This document shows, one piece after another, positions 7,422-16,702 of a DNA stretch of 47,580 nt. The notes beneath the pieces are model-generated. The model worked only from the letters and a program-made list of their open reading frames with translations. It was not told the DNA's origin and did not search any database. Within the stretch, counting starts at the first letter, position 1; each line of letters starts with the position of its first letter. Origin of the DNA: Acidimicrobiaceae bacterium (GTDB lineage Bacteria; Actinomycetota; Acidimicrobiia; Acidimicrobiales; MedAcidi-G1); assembly GCA_002687745.1 (NCBI GenBank), contig NZBE01000019.1, forward strand, positions 2,986-50,565, written 5' to 3'. The position numbers and the translations under genes are program-made.

Positions 7422-9206
7422 ATGGAACTCAACCGACTGCGCAACACGTCGATCATCGCCCACATCGATCACGGCAAGTCAACCCTGGCTGACCGAATGC
7501 TCGAGATCTGCGGCGCAGTCGACCCGCGTGAAATGCGCAGCCAGTACCTCGATTCCATGGACATAGAACGCGAACGCGGCATCACCATCAAACTCCAGAG
7601 CGTCCGCCTGGAATGGGGTGATTCGGTTATCAACCTGATCGACACCCCCGGGCACGTCGACTTCGGATATGAGGTGAGCCGCTCCCTGGCGGCCTGCGAG
7701 GGGGTGATTCTCGTAGTTGACGCCGCCCAGGGCATCGAGGCCCAGACCCTCGCCAACTGCTACCTGGCCATCGAGAACGAACTCGAGATCGTCGCGGTCC
7801 TGAACAAGATCGACCTTCCCGCAGCCGATCCCGACCGCTATGCAGCCGAGATCGAACAGGTCCTCGGCATCCCCACGAGCGAGATCATCCAGGTGAGCGC
7901 CAAGACCGGCGACGGAATCGCCGAGTTGATGGATGCCGTAGTTGCCCGCACACCACCCCCCGTCGGCGAGACAGAAGCACCGCTCCAGGCCCTCGTCTAC
8001 GACAGTCACTTCGACCAGTACCGTGGCGTGGTTTCGTCGATCAGGGTGGTGAATGGTCGCCTACGACGCGATGACACCGTCAGGTTCATGCAGGCCGGCG
8101 CCGTTCACGATGTCGACGAGGTGGGCATCAGGACCCCCGACCTTGTAGCGGTCGACGAACTGGGGCCAGGCGAGGTGGGTTACCTGATAGCCGGGGTCAA
8201 GGACGTGGGCGAGGCGCGCTCGGGTGAGACGATCACAACCTCCCGAAACGGTGCTGATGAGCCACTTGACGGCTACAGGGAACCACAGCCGATGGTCTTT
8301 TCGGGCCTCTACCCGATCGACGGTGACGAGTTCAGCGACCTCAGGGATGCCCTCGAGAAGCTCCGCCTCAACGATTCCAGCTTCACCTACGAGCCGGAGA
8401 CCTCCGGAGCCCTCGGGTTCGGCTTCAGATGCGGGTTCCTGGGCCTGCTCCACATGGAGATCGTGCGGGAGCGCCTCGAACGGGAATTCGACCTGAGCCT
8501 CATCACGACCGCTCCCTCTGTCGAGTATCTGGTAACGGCGTTCGATGGAGAGAGTCAGCCGATCGACAACCCCTGTGACCTTCCACCCGGCGGTGACATC
8601 CAGACCATCGAAGAGCCGTGGCTTCTGGCGGTGATCATCGCCCCTGCCGATTACACGGGAACGCTCATGGAACTCTGCCAGGAGAGAAGAGGAGAGATGG
8701 AGTCGCTCACCTACCTCTCCCCGGAGCGTGTCGAACTGAAGTACCACCTGCCACTGGCAGAGGTGGTGATCGACTTCTTCGATCAGTTGAAGAGCCGAAC
8801 ACAGGGATACGCAAGCCTTGACTACGAGCCCGAGGGGTACAGGGCCTCAGACCTCGTGCGAGTCGACATCCTCCTCCACGGTGAAGCCGTCGATGCCTTC
8901 TCAATGATCGTGCACCGTGACGCCTCCTACTCCTACGGGCGCCGAATGGCAGCGAAGTTGAGGGAGTTGATACCACGCCAGCAGTTCGAGGTGCCCATCC
9001 AGGCGGCGATCGGTGGCCGGATTATCGCCAGGGAGACGGTGAGGGCCTTCCGAAAGGACGTAACCGAGAAGCTCTACGGCGGCGACATCACCCGTAAGCG
9101 AAAGCTCCTCGAGAAGCAGAAGGAGGGGAAGCGCAAGATGAAGTCCATCGGACGCGTCGACGTCCCCCAGGAGGCCTTCATCTCGGTACTGCGTCTCGGT
9201 GACTGA
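7422..9206 (+). CDS. lepA: Elongation factor 4 (LepA GTPase)
   Basis: A 594-residue translational GTPase of the usual LepA length. The G domain shows [15 protein letters not shown] (G1), RGITIK (G2), DTPGHVDF (G3) and NKIDLP (G4), followed by EF-G-like domains II, III and V and the LepA-specific C-terminal domain ([19 protein letters not shown]). LepA acts on ribosomes in the elongation or initiation phase and promotes back-translocation in vitro. It starts directly behind a TACCGT box, so the mRNA is probably leaderless. It is divergent from rpsT and followed by the hrcA-dnaJ-rsmE unit, a common arrangement in Gram-positive bacteria. Confidence 0.97.
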   Translation: MELNRLRNTSIIAHIDHGKSTLADRMLEICGAVDPREMRSQYLDSMDIERERGITIKLQSVRLEWGDSVINLIDTPGHVDFGYEVSRSLAACEGVILVVDAAQGIEAQTLANCYLAIENELEIVAVLNKIDLPAADPDRYAAEIEQVLGIPTSEIIQVSAKTGDGIAELMDAVVARTPPPVGETEAPLQALVYDSHFDQYRGVVSSIRVVNGRLRRDDTVRFMQAGAVHDVDEVGIRTPDLVAVDELGPGEVGYLIAGVKDVGEARSGETITTSRNGADEPLDGYREPQPMVFSGLYPIDGDEFSDLRDALEKLRLNDSSFTYEPETSGALGFGFRCGFLGLLHMEIVRERLEREFDLSLITTAPSVEYLVTAFDGESQPIDNPCDLPPGGDIQTIEEPWLLAVIIAPADYTGTLMELCQERRGEMESLTYLSPERVELKYHLPLAEVVIDFFDQLKSRTQGYASLDYEPEGYRASDLVRVDILLHGEAVDAFSMIVHRDASYSYGRRMAAKLRELIPRQQFEVPIQAAIGGRIIARETVRAFRKDVTEKLYGGDITRKRKLLEKQKEGKRKMKSIGRVDVPQEAFISVLRLGD

Positions 9207-9262
9207 GGTCCGAGGAAAGCTGTTGTGTCGGGCCGACATCCGCTGCTGAGCGGCCCTGCCGG

Positions 9263-9268
9263 TAGCCT
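9263..9268 (+). promoter_or_regulatory. -10 box, leaderless hrcA mRNA
   Basis: TAGCCT ends 7 nt before the ATG at 9276. No CIRCE operator (TTAGCACTC-N9-GAGTGCTAA) is present between lepA and hrcA. Confidence 0.5.
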
Positions 9269-9275
9269 TGTCGGA

Positions 9276-10283
9276 ATGTTGGAGGACCGGAAGGCAGCAA
9301 TCCTGAGCGCTGTCGTCGAGCAGTACATAGAGACCGCCCAGCCGGTCGGCTCGGGCCGTGTGGCCTCCTCGGCAGCTCTGGATGTCTCCTCTGCGACAAT
9401 CAGAAACGAGTTGGTGCACCTCGAGGAGCAGGGCTACCTGTTTCAGCCGCACACCTCGGCTGGCCGGGTTCCCACCGAGAAGGCCTACCGCTTCTTCGTG
9501 GATGGTCTCGACAAGCCGGGGCTCCTCGAGGCAGACGACCAGGAGCAGGTCAGGTCCTTTTTCAACCGTACGTACAACGAGCTCGAGGAGATGCTCGGGG
9601 ATACCAGCACCCTGCTGGCCAACATCACCGGGAGTGCCTCTGTTGTGCTGGCTCCCGACCGCGACCACCAGGAGGTCAGATCGGTCCAGGTGGTGGGCCT
9701 GGGGCCCGAGCTTGCCCTTCTCGTAATGGTCATGGCCAACGGGACCGTCGAGAAGCATGCCCTTGAGTTGCTCGGAGAAGCCTCGGATGCGTCCGAGTCC
9801 ACCCTGGCCATTGCCACGGCACACCTCTCGGCCGCTCTGATCGGAAAGCGCCTGAGTGCTGTTCCCGGGTCCGCTGCGACCGGTGACCCTGCTGTGGACA
9901 CTGTCATATCCTCGGCGGTGGCTGTTCTGGCTGAGCGCGGCCTTGAGCTGGAGCAGGTGTATGTAGGCGGAACCGCCCGCGTTGCGTCGGCCTTCGGCGA
10001 GGTTGAGCGGGTTCAACAGGTTCTCGGAATCCTTGAACGCCAGTTCGTGGTCGTGAGCCTCGTACGAGACCTGATCGAACGGGGTCTCAGCGTCGCCATC
10101 GGAGCCGAGACCGGGCTGGAACCCCTGGCCGACTGTTCGATAGTTGTGGCCCCCTACGAGATCGAGGGCGAGGCCGCCGGATCCATCGGGGTTCTGGGGC
10201 CGACCCGGATGAACTATCCCCAGGCGCTCGCCACGGTCGCCGTGGTCGGACGGCGCCTGGGCCAACGCCTCTCCGGGGGCTGA
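9276..10283 (+). CDS. hrcA: Heat-shock repressor HrcA
   Basis: A 335-residue repressor. The N-terminal winged helix (RKAAILSAVVEQYIETAQPV, then VSSATIRNELVHLEEQGYL) and the LFQPHTSAGRVPTEKAYRFF segment are diagnostic of HrcA; the rest is the GAF-like dimerization domain ending in NYPQALATVAVVGRRL. HrcA represses chaperone operons by binding CIRCE operators. No CIRCE sequence lies in front of this operon, so autoregulation is not evident and targets must lie elsewhere. The start ATG 9276 (MLEDRKAAIL) is chosen over GTG 9225 because of the conserved N-terminus and the TAGCCT box. It forms an operon with dnaJ and rsmE. Confidence 0.93.
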   Translation: MLEDRKAAILSAVVEQYIETAQPVGSGRVASSAALDVSSATIRNELVHLEEQGYLFQPHTSAGRVPTEKAYRFFVDGLDKPGLLEADDQEQVRSFFNRTYNELEEMLGDTSTLLANITGSASVVLAPDRDHQEVRSVQVVGLGPELALLVMVMANGTVEKHALELLGEASDASESTLAIATAHLSAALIGKRLSAVPGSAATGDPAVDTVISSAVAVLAERGLELEQVYVGGTARVASAFGEVERVQQVLGILERQFVVVSLVRDLIERGLSVAIGAETGLEPLADCSIVVAPYEIEGEAAGSIGVLGPTRMNYPQALATVAVVGRRLGQRLSGG

Positions 10284-10286
10284 TCG

Positions 10287-11390
10287 GTGACAACGGACCA
10301 CTACGAGGTTCTCGGTGTCGCCAGGGACGCTGATGCCGCCGAGATCAAACGGGCGTACCGTCGCCTCGCCCGCGACTCCCATCCCGACGCGAACCCCGGC
10401 GACTCTCAGGCCGAGGAACGCTTCAAGGCCGTGTCGGCCGCCTACACGGTTCTCTCCGACCCCCAGCGCCGGCTTCACTACGACCGCTTCGGAGACGACC
10501 CTTCACCTGCGGGCGCGCCAGGTGACCCGTTCGGCGGTTTCGGAGACCTCTTTGAGACGTTCTTCGGTGGTGGCTTCGCTGCCGGAGGACGGAGACGGGG
10601 CCCTATCCCCGGTGAGGACCTGGAGACGGTCCTTGAACTCCAGTTCGAGGAGGCCGTGTTCGGCTGCGACCGTGAGATCAGCATCCACACGGCAGTGGTC
10701 TGTGTCGAGTGTGAGGCGACCGGGGCATCCCAGGGGAGTAGTGCCCAGAGCTGCCAGACCTGCAAGGGGGCCGGCCAGGTCCAGAGGGTGCGGCAGTCCC
10801 TGCTGGGACAGGTGGTTACCGCCACAGCGTGTCCGACCTGCAGTGGCCGGGGTGAGACAATCTCCGACCCCTGCGTCCCATGCCAGGGAGAGGGCCGTGT
10901 CGTCGAGGAGCAGACGCTCACAGTCCAGGTCAGGGCCGGGGTCGACGAGGGAACAACGCTCCGTCTCAGCGGCAGGGGAGCGGTCGGTCCACGTGGCGGC
11001 CCCACCGGTGACCTCTATGTCCATATCCGGGTCCACCGCCACGCCTTCCTCATCCGCCACGGTTTCGACCTGCTGCACCGGATGGAGATTCCCGTCACCC
11101 AGGCGGCTCTTGGTGTGGAATCCGACTACGAGACCCTCGACGGTCGTGAGACGCTTGAGATACCGCGGGGGACCGTCACCGGGGACGTGTTCAGGTTTCG
11201 CGGCAGGGGCGTACCCCATGTTGAGGGTCGTGGCAGGGGAGACCTCGTGGTCGAGGTGGTCGTGGCAACACCGACAGAACTCGACGAGGAGAGCGAGGAA
11301 CTGCTGCGGAACCTCGCTGCGTACCGTGGCGAGGAGGTTGCCCCGCCGGGTGAGGGCCTGATGTCGAGGATCCGGTCGGCTCTGAGTTGA
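10287..11390 (+). CDS. dnaJ: Chaperone DnaJ (type I)
   Basis: A 367-residue Hsp40. The J domain carries the HPD motif (His32-Pro-Asp). It is followed by a Gly/Phe-rich linker (DPFGGFGDLFETFFGGG), a zinc-finger domain with four CxxC pairs (CVEC, CQTC, CPTC, CVPC; the first lacks the usual xGxG extension) and two beta-barrel substrate-binding domains. DnaJ delivers unfolded proteins to DnaK and stimulates its ATPase. The start is GTG at 10287, 3 nt after the hrcA stop. Its position behind hrcA without dnaK or grpE suggests a second DnaJ, with another copy likely beside dnaK elsewhere, as in many actinobacteria. Confidence 0.95.
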   Translation: MTTDHYEVLGVARDADAAEIKRAYRRLARDSHPDANPGDSQAEERFKAVSAAYTVLSDPQRRLHYDRFGDDPSPAGAPGDPFGGFGDLFETFFGGGFAAGGRRRGPIPGEDLETVLELQFEEAVFGCDREISIHTAVVCVECEATGASQGSSAQSCQTCKGAGQVQRVRQSLLGQVVTATACPTCSGRGETISDPCVPCQGEGRVVEEQTLTVQVRAGVDEGTTLRLSGRGAVGPRGGPTGDLYVHIRVHRHAFLIRHGFDLLHRMEIPVTQAALGVESDYETLDGRETLEIPRGTVTGDVFRFRGRGVPHVEGRGRGDLVVEVVVATPTELDEESEELLRNLAAYRGEEVAPPGEGLMSRIRSALS

Positions 11391-12082
11391 GTTCCTCCAA
11401 CCGGTCGATGCTCCCCGATGGCCGTGGTGGACCCCATGCGTTCGTCACCGACACCGATGAGCCCGAGTTGTCCGAAGGTGACCGTCACCATCTGGCAAAC
11501 GTCCTTCGCCTGCGGACGGGCGACGCCCTGACCGTTTCGGACGGACAGGGCATCTGGCGCCCGTGCACATTCGGTGCGGTGCTTGAACCGTGCGGCGACC
11601 CCCACCATGTGCCGCGGGCCGCCCGCGAGGTCGCCGTCGGCTTTGCGCTGATCAAGGGCGGTCGCCCCGAGGTTGTGGTCCAGAAGTTGACAGAGTTGGG
11701 TGTAGACCGGATCGTCCTGTTGAATGCGGAGCGCTCCATCGTGCGCTGGGACCCCGACAAGGAACGGAACCAGATGGTTCGTCTCGGTCGGGTTGCCAGA
11801 GAAGCCTCGATGCAGTCCCGCCGGGTTCGACTGCCTGTGCTCGAGGGGCTCGAATCGGTCGCCACGTTGGCATCGGTGCCCGGTGTGGCCATGGCCGAAC
11901 CCGGAGGGGTCCCACTCGACGCGGCCTGCTCGATGCTCCTGGTGGGCCCGGAGGGCGGCTGGACATCTCACGAACTGGGCTCGCGGCAGGGGGTGGGGCT
12001 TGGGCCGACGATCCTTCGCTCTGAGACGGCTGCTATTGCAGCCGGTGTCCTCTTGACCGCGCTGCGTGAGAAGATGGCCTGA
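11387..12082 (+). CDS. rsmE: 16S rRNA (uracil(1498)-N3)-methyltransferase
   Basis: A protein of about 230 residues with an N-terminal PUA-like domain (HHLANVLRLRTGDALTVSDG) and a SPOUT methyltransferase domain with its trefoil knot: ALIKGGRPEVVVQKLTELGV, then LLVGPEGGWTSHEL and LGPTILRSETAAIAA. RsmE methylates U1498 of 16S rRNA using S-adenosylmethionine. Two starts are possible: TTG 11387, which overlaps the dnaJ stop by 4 nt, or ATG 11408 (MLPDGRGGPHAFV). I give the coupled TTG start but the ATG is almost as likely. It is the last gene of the hrcA-dnaJ-rsmE unit. Confidence 0.9.
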   Translation: MSSSNRSMLPDGRGGPHAFVTDTDEPELSEGDRHHLANVLRLRTGDALTVSDGQGIWRPCTFGAVLEPCGDPHHVPRAAREVAVGFALIKGGRPEVVVQKLTELGVDRIVLLNAERSIVRWDPDKERNQMVRLGRVAREASMQSRRVRLPVLEGLESVATLASVPGVAMAEPGGVPLDAACSMLLVGPEGGWTSHELGSRQGVGLGPTILRSETAAIAAGVLLTALREKMA

Positions 12083-12088
12083 TACGCT
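12083..12088 (+). promoter_or_regulatory. -10 box in front of bldD leader
   Basis: TACGCT begins directly after the rsmE stop and ends 9 nt before an ATG (12098) that opens a short leader ORF, not bldD itself. Confidence 0.4.
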
Positions 12089-12097
12089 CACCGAACG

Positions 12098-12181
12098 ATG
12101 GGCTGTGACCACTCACCGTCGTCTTGGCGCTCAGAAGTGCTGCCGTCAATGCCCGATCAACCCGCTCCGAACCTGAGGTGA
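12098..12181 (+). promoter_or_regulatory. Possible leaderless upstream ORF of bldD (27 codons)
   Basis: An ATG placed at leaderless distance behind the TACGCT box opens a 27-codon frame (MGCDHSPSSWRSEVLPS...) that stops at 12181, 7 nt before the bldD GTG. Its last codons overlap GAGGTGA, which can serve as the bldD ribosome binding site, so translation of the leader could affect bldD initiation. No homologue is known to me. Confidence 0.35.
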
Positions 12182-12188
12182 ATACCGG

Positions 12189-12719
12189 GTGACCGAACAA
12201 CACGACGCCGAGAGCGGCTACAGCGCCATCGTTGGCGAGCGAATCCGCACGATCAGGCGACAGAAGCGCCTTTCGCTGCAGGACGTCGAGGCCCGCTCAG
12301 AGGCCGAGTTCAAGGCTTCGGTTCTCGGCGCCTACGAGCGCGGTGAACGATCCATCTCCGTGCCACGGCTTCACCGCCTGTCGATGTTCTACAACGTGCC
12401 GGTTGAACAGCTCCTTCCCCTGGAGTCCAGTGCCGATCCGGGCGACCAGTCTGCTGCCGCCGAACCGCCGCCATGGGTGCCGGGCCAGAAGGTCGTCATC
12501 GATCTCACCCGCCAGGCAGAATCGACCGGGTCCGAGTCCGAGATGATCGGCCGCTATCTCTCGATCATCCAGGTGAAGCGACAGGACTTCAACGGCAGGG
12601 TGCTCACCATCCGCGGCGACGACCTGCAGGCACTCGCAGCCATCCTCGGCACCACCGTTGAGGGGGCGGCCCCGAGGCTCGCCGAGATGGGTCTCCTCTA
12701 CAGGCCACCTGCCGACTGA
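12189..12719 (+). CDS. bldD: BldD-type regulator with cyclic-di-GMP binding signature
   Basis: A 176-residue DNA-binding protein. The N-terminal XRE-type helix-turn-helix (IRTIRRQKRLSLQDVEARS, then YERGERSISVPRLHRL and FYNVPVEQLLP) closely matches BldD, the Streptomyces master regulator of development. The C-terminal domain holds R131-Q-D133, eight residues, then R142-G-D-D145: the RxD-x8-RxxD signature through which BldD binds tetrameric cyclic-di-GMP, which dimerizes it on DNA. BldD-like proteins occur across actinobacteria, including non-sporulating ones. The start is GTG 12189 behind GAGGTGA. It lies between rsmE and secA and has its own promoter with a possible leader ORF. Confidence 0.88.
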   Translation: MTEQHDAESGYSAIVGERIRTIRRQKRLSLQDVEARSEAEFKASVLGAYERGERSISVPRLHRLSMFYNVPVEQLLPLESSADPGDQSAAAEPPPWVPGQKVVIDLTRQAESTGSESEMIGRYLSIIQVKRQDFNGRVLTIRGDDLQALAAILGTTVEGAAPRLAEMGLLYRPPAD

Positions 12720-12737
12720 CCCGGCAGGGTCCGCAGG

Positions 12738-12743
12738 TAGCCT
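12738..12743 (+). promoter_or_regulatory. -10 box, leaderless secA mRNA
   Basis: TAGCCT ends 10 nt before the secA ATG at 12754. A CTGACC hexamer about 16 nt upstream may be the -35. Confidence 0.45.
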
Positions 12744-12753
12744 CGGCGGGACA

Positions 12754-15444
12754 ATGAGCGTCCTCACCAGCCTCCTTCGCAGTGGCGAAGGAAAGAAGTT
12801 GAAAGCCCTTCAGGCCATCGTCCCCGACATCGGCGCGCTCGAACCCGAGATGCGCTCCCTCACCGACGATTCCCTCCGTGCGAAGACAGGTGAGTTCCGC
12901 AACAGGATCGACGCAGGGGAGGATCTCGATGACCTTCTGGTCGAGTCCTTTGCCGTGGTCCGCGAGGCGGCCTGGCGTGTTATCGGACAGCGCCACTACG
13001 ACGTGCAGTTGATGGGCGGCATGGCCCTCCATCTGGGCTGGGTTGTCGAGATGAGGACCGGTGAGGGCAAGACCCTGGTGTCAACCCTGCCCGCCTACCT
13101 GAACGGTCTTTCCGGGCGGGGTGTCCACCTCTGCACCGTCAACGACTACCTGGCCACCAGGGACGCCGAGTGGATGGGACAGATCCACCGCTGGCTGGGC
13201 CTCTCGGTGGGACTCGTCGTACCAGATGTGAGCGACAGGGCCGAGAAGGCTGCCGCCTACAACTGTGACATCACCTATGCAACCAACAATGAACTCGGCT
13301 TCGACTACCTGCGCGACAACATGGCCATGTCCCTCGACCAGAAGGCCCAGCGAGGCCATGTCTTCTGTCTGGTGGACGAGGTCGACTCCATCCTCATCGA
13401 TGAGGCCCGAACGCCGTTGATCATCAGCGGGCGTCTCGCCGACGCCGCTCAGCTGTATACCCGCTTCGCAGGGATCGTCAGGGGCCTTCAGCGCGAGAAG
13501 CACTACGACTTCGACGAGGAGAAGAGGATCGTCGCTCCGACCGAGGAGGGGGTTCACGCCGTCGAGGCGGCACTCGGCGTCGAGAACATCTACGACCAGG
13601 TTGCAGCCAACCTGGTTCACCAGTTCCATTCGGCGCTCAAGGCAAAGGAGCTCTACCTGCGCGACAAGGACTACATCATCGCCGACGGCGAGGTCCGGAT
13701 CGTCGACGAGTTCACGGGAAGGGTCCTCGAGGGTCGCCGCTGGTCAGATGGCATCCATCAGGCTGTCGAAGCCAAGGAGGGGGTGGTCATCAAAGAGGAG
13801 AACCAGACACTCGCCACCATCACCCTCCAGAACTACTTCCGCCTGTACGAGAAGTTGGCCGGCATGACCGGTACCGCCGAGACCGAGGCCGCCGAGTTGG
13901 CGGGCATCTACGGCCTCCAGGTCGTCTCCGTTCCCACCAACCGACCGCTCCAGCGCGATGACCAGAGCGACCTGATCTACAAGACCGAAGCCGGCAAGTT
14001 CACCGCCGTCGTCGATGACATCGTCAGCCGGCGCAACAACGGCCAGCCTGTCCTGGTCGGAACCGTGTCGGTCGAGAACTCCGAGAAGCTCTCCCGTGAA
14101 CTCGAGAAGCGTGGGGTTGACCACGAGGTGCTGAACGCCAAACAGCACTTCAGGGAGGCCGACGTGGTCGCCCAGGCCGGCAGGCCGGGAGCGGTCACGG
14201 TCGCCACCAACATGGCCGGGCGCGGGGTCGACATCATCCTCGGCGGCAACCCCGAGAGCCTCGCCGAACGCGAGGTGAAGGCCAGCGGGGAGGATCCCGA
14301 CACGACCACGGGAAGGAAGTCACTGGCAAGGCATCTGGAGCACTTCACGAGCCTGTGTGAGGACGATGGGGATGCCGTGCGCAGCGCCGGTGGCCTCTAC
14401 GTGCTTGGAACCGAACGGCACGAGAGTCGCCGTATCGACAACCAGTTGAGGGGGCGTAGCGGCCGGCAGGGTGACCCGGGGGAAAGCCGCTTCTACCTGT
14501 CCCTCGACGACGACCTGATGCGCCTGTTTGCGAGCGGCACCATGCGTGGTGTCATGGACAGGGCCCTTCCCGAAGACGTCCCCATCGAGTCCAAGATGGT
14601 CAGCAAGGCTATCGAACGTGCTCAGACCACCGTTGAGCAAAAGAACGCCGAGGTGAGAAAGAACGTCCTCAAGTTCGACGAGGTGATGAACGAACAACGA
14701 AACGTCATCTATCGCAACCGGGACCGCATTCTGGCCGGAGCCGATCTCAGAGAAGATGTCCTTGAACACCTCGGTGCCGTGGTCGACGAGGCGATCGAGA
14801 CCTTCTGCCCGTCTGAACACCCCGAGGAATGGAACCTCGATGGCCTCCGTTCCGAGGTTGACGGCTACTGGCCGACAACCCTCACCGCTGAGACGCTCGG
14901 AGCCGCCGGCAGCGCCGAGGCCCTCTACGAACTCCTGAGCACAGACGGTCTTGAGGTCTACGAGGGTCGTGAGGCCGAGTTGGGTGCCGAAACCATGCGC
15001 GAGGTAGAGCGCCAGGTGATGCTTCGAATCGTCGACCAGCGCTGGCGCGAGCACCTGTACGAGATGGACCACCTGCGGGAGGGAATCCACCTGAGGGCGA
15101 TGGGACAGCGGGATCCGGCAACCGAATGGCAACGCGAGGGCTTCGAACTGTTCAGCCGCCTGACCGGCCTCCTCGGCCAGGACTTCCTGAGGTACGTGAT
15201 GAGGATCCAGGTGACAGCTGCCGACGATGCCGAACAGGCCACCGGCGTTACCGCCTCGGGCCCGGAGAGCCCCGTCCTCGGAGCGGCAGCGGTGGCAGCC
15301 GCAGCCGGAGCCCCAGCACCGGTAGAGGAGTCCGCCCCGGACCGCCAGGTGCAGAAGGTGAACACCGAGTGGGAGGCCACCCCCCGGAATGCACCATGTC
15401 CCTGCGGGTCAGGGCGTAAGTTCAAACACTGCCACGGCAGTTGA
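12754..15444 (+). CDS. secA: Preprotein translocase ATPase SecA
   Basis: An 896-residue motor ATPase of normal SecA1 length. It shows the DEAD-like motor with Walker A MRTGEGKTLVS (near residue 100), LVDEVDSILIDEARTPLII (Walker B and flanking), the preprotein cross-linking domain, helicase motifs VATNMAGRGVDIILGG and LRGRSGRQGDPG, the scaffold and wing domains, and a C-terminal zinc-binding CPCGSGRKFKHCHG. SecA drives export of unfolded proteins through SecYEG. The ATG at 12754 (MSVLTSLLRSGEGKKLK) is supported by conservation and by the TAGCCT box; the frame is open upstream into bldD. It is followed by prfB after only 19 nt. Confidence 0.97.
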   Translation: MSVLTSLLRSGEGKKLKALQAIVPDIGALEPEMRSLTDDSLRAKTGEFRNRIDAGEDLDDLLVESFAVVREAAWRVIGQRHYDVQLMGGMALHLGWVVEMRTGEGKTLVSTLPAYLNGLSGRGVHLCTVNDYLATRDAEWMGQIHRWLGLSVGLVVPDVSDRAEKAAAYNCDITYATNNELGFDYLRDNMAMSLDQKAQRGHVFCLVDEVDSILIDEARTPLIISGRLADAAQLYTRFAGIVRGLQREKHYDFDEEKRIVAPTEEGVHAVEAALGVENIYDQVAANLVHQFHSALKAKELYLRDKDYIIADGEVRIVDEFTGRVLEGRRWSDGIHQAVEAKEGVVIKEENQTLATITLQNYFRLYEKLAGMTGTAETEAAELAGIYGLQVVSVPTNRPLQRDDQSDLIYKTEAGKFTAVVDDIVSRRNNGQPVLVGTVSVENSEKLSRELEKRGVDHEVLNAKQHFREADVVAQAGRPGAVTVATNMAGRGVDIILGGNPESLAEREVKASGEDPDTTTGRKSLARHLEHFTSLCEDDGDAVRSAGGLYVLGTERHESRRIDNQLRGRSGRQGDPGESRFYLSLDDDLMRLFASGTMRGVMDRALPEDVPIESKMVSKAIERAQTTVEQKNAEVRKNVLKFDEVMNEQRNVIYRNRDRILAGADLREDVLEHLGAVVDEAIETFCPSEHPEEWNLDGLRSEVDGYWPTTLTAETLGAAGSAEALYELLSTDGLEVYEGREAELGAETMREVERQVMLRIVDQRWREHLYEMDHLREGIHLRAMGQRDPATEWQREGFELFSRLTGLLGQDFLRYVMRIQVTAADDAEQATGVTASGPESPVLGAAAVAAAAGAPAPVEESAPDRQVQKVNTEWEATPRNAPCPCGSGRKFKHCHGS

Positions 15445-15463
15445 ACCGCTGGGACAACCGGAC

Positions 15464-16573
15464 ATGCAGGACTTCACCCAGGAACTCGCCGCCCTCCGTC
15501 GCCGGCTCGACGAGGCCACCGTCTACCTCCGCATCACCGATCTCCTTGGGGAGCGTTCGGACCTCGAGGGTGAGATGGCCGACCCGGACCTGTGGAACGA
15601 CCAGGACCGCGGCAGGCAGGTGCAAAAGGACCTTGCCCGCGTAGTGGACGACATCACCCTCCACACCGGCCTGGAGGGAAGCCTCGAAGAGGTCGAGACC
15701 CTGGTGGAGATGGCTGTCGAGGAAGCCGACGAATCTCTCGACGGTGAGATCATCGCGGCACTCGGGAAGTTGGGGGAATCCTTTGATGATCTTGAGATGC
15801 GGTCGCTGTTCGCCGGCCCGTACGACGAGGGTGACGCAGTCTGTTCCGTGCAGTCCGGGGCCGGCGGAACTGATGCCCAGGACTGGGCCGAGACCCTGCT
15901 GCGCATGTACACCCGCTGGGCCGAGCGCCGTGGCTTCAGCCTCCAGGTCGAGTCCGTCTCAGCCGGCACCGAGGCCGGAATCAGCTCCGCGGAGTTCATC
16001 ATCCGCGGGCGACACGCATTTGGCCTCATGCAGGGCGAGAGGGGAGTCCACCGCCTGGTTCGCATATCCCCCTTCAACAAGGAGGCAAAGCGTCAGACCG
16101 CATTCGCATCCGTCTACGTAGTGCCGTTCTTTGAAGAGGTTGCAGATGAGATATCCATCGACGAGACGGAGTTGCGGATCGATACCTACAGGTCTTCAGG
16201 AGCCGGAGGCCAGCATGTCAACGTGACCGACTCGGCGGTCCGTATTACCCACATTCCGACCGGCATCGTCACCTCCTGCCAAAACGAGCGCAGCCAGCAC
16301 CAGAACAAGGACAGGGCCATGCAGATGCTGGCCGCAAGGTTGCTGGACCTCGAACGCCAGAAGCGGGACGAGGAACTGGCCGAGATCGGCGGGAAGCAGA
16401 GCAACGTCGATTTCGGCAGCCAGATTCGCTCCTATGTCCTCCACCCCTACCAGATGGTGAAGGACCTCCGAACCGAACATGAGGTGGGAGACGTGACGGG
16501 GGTTCTCGACGGAGACCTGAATGGTTTCATAGAGTCCTACCTGAGGTGGGCACGTGCCGGCGACACCGCCTGA
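15464..16573 (+). CDS. prfB: Peptide chain release factor 2
   Basis: A 369-residue class I release factor. It has the SPF tripeptide near residue 201 ([11 protein letters not shown]), which reads UGA and UAA, and the catalytic GGQ near residue 248 ([17 protein letters not shown]). The frame is continuous from [15 protein letters not shown], with no in-frame TGA near codon 25, so the programmed +1 frameshift of the E. coli gene is absent, as usual in actinobacteria. The start is ATG 15464. The gene is part of the conserved prfB-ftsE-ftsX neighbourhood. Confidence 0.96.
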   Translation: MQDFTQELAALRRRLDEATVYLRITDLLGERSDLEGEMADPDLWNDQDRGRQVQKDLARVVDDITLHTGLEGSLEEVETLVEMAVEEADESLDGEIIAALGKLGESFDDLEMRSLFAGPYDEGDAVCSVQSGAGGTDAQDWAETLLRMYTRWAERRGFSLQVESVSAGTEAGISSAEFIIRGRHAFGLMQGERGVHRLVRISPFNKEAKRQTAFASVYVVPFFEEVADEISIDETELRIDTYRSSGAGGQHVNVTDSAVRITHIPTGIVTSCQNERSQHQNKDRAMQMLAARLLDLERQKRDEELAEIGGKQSNVDFGSQIRSYVLHPYQMVKDLRTEHEVGDVTGVLDGDLNGFIESYLRWARAGDTA

Positions 16574-16623
16574 GGCCTGCGCCCCGACAGACGGGGCACC
16601 GCGATCCCCAGCCGGGCCTCTGG

Positions 16624-16629
16624 TACCGT
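16624..16629 (+). promoter_or_regulatory. -10 box in front of ftsE leader
   Basis: TACCGT ends 7 nt before GTG 16637, which opens a short ORF running into ftsE. This would give ftsEX its own transcript separate from prfB. Confidence 0.45.
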
Positions 16630-16636
16630 GCCCGCC

Positions 16637-16702
16637 GTGCCAGTCCACAGCCACCTGATGACCTTCGGGTACGCGCCCCACTGCAAGGGGGTGACCGGGT
16701 GA
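16637..16702 (+). promoter_or_regulatory. Possible leaderless upstream ORF of ftsE (21 codons)
   Basis: GTG 16637 sits 7 nt behind TACCGT. The 21-codon frame ([20 protein letters not shown] and one more residue) ends in TGA at 16700-16702, which overlaps the ftsE GTG at 16699 as GTGA. Ribosomes ending the leader could re-initiate on ftsE. Confidence 0.4.

Noticed and set aside
9207-9275. CIRCE operator in front of hrcA
   Set aside because: No TTAGCACTC/GAGTGCTAA arms are present; the nearest inverted repeat is a short GC palindrome.
8901-10478. Long open frame (about 525 codons) on the minus strand opposite hrcA and dnaJ
   Set aside because: It is a shadow of GC-rich codon use in lepA, hrcA and dnaJ; the translation has no family features and both opposite genes are unambiguous.
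15464-15560. Programmed frameshift in prfB
   Set aside because: The reading frame is continuous from the conserved N-terminus, with no in-frame TGA or CTTTGA slip site.
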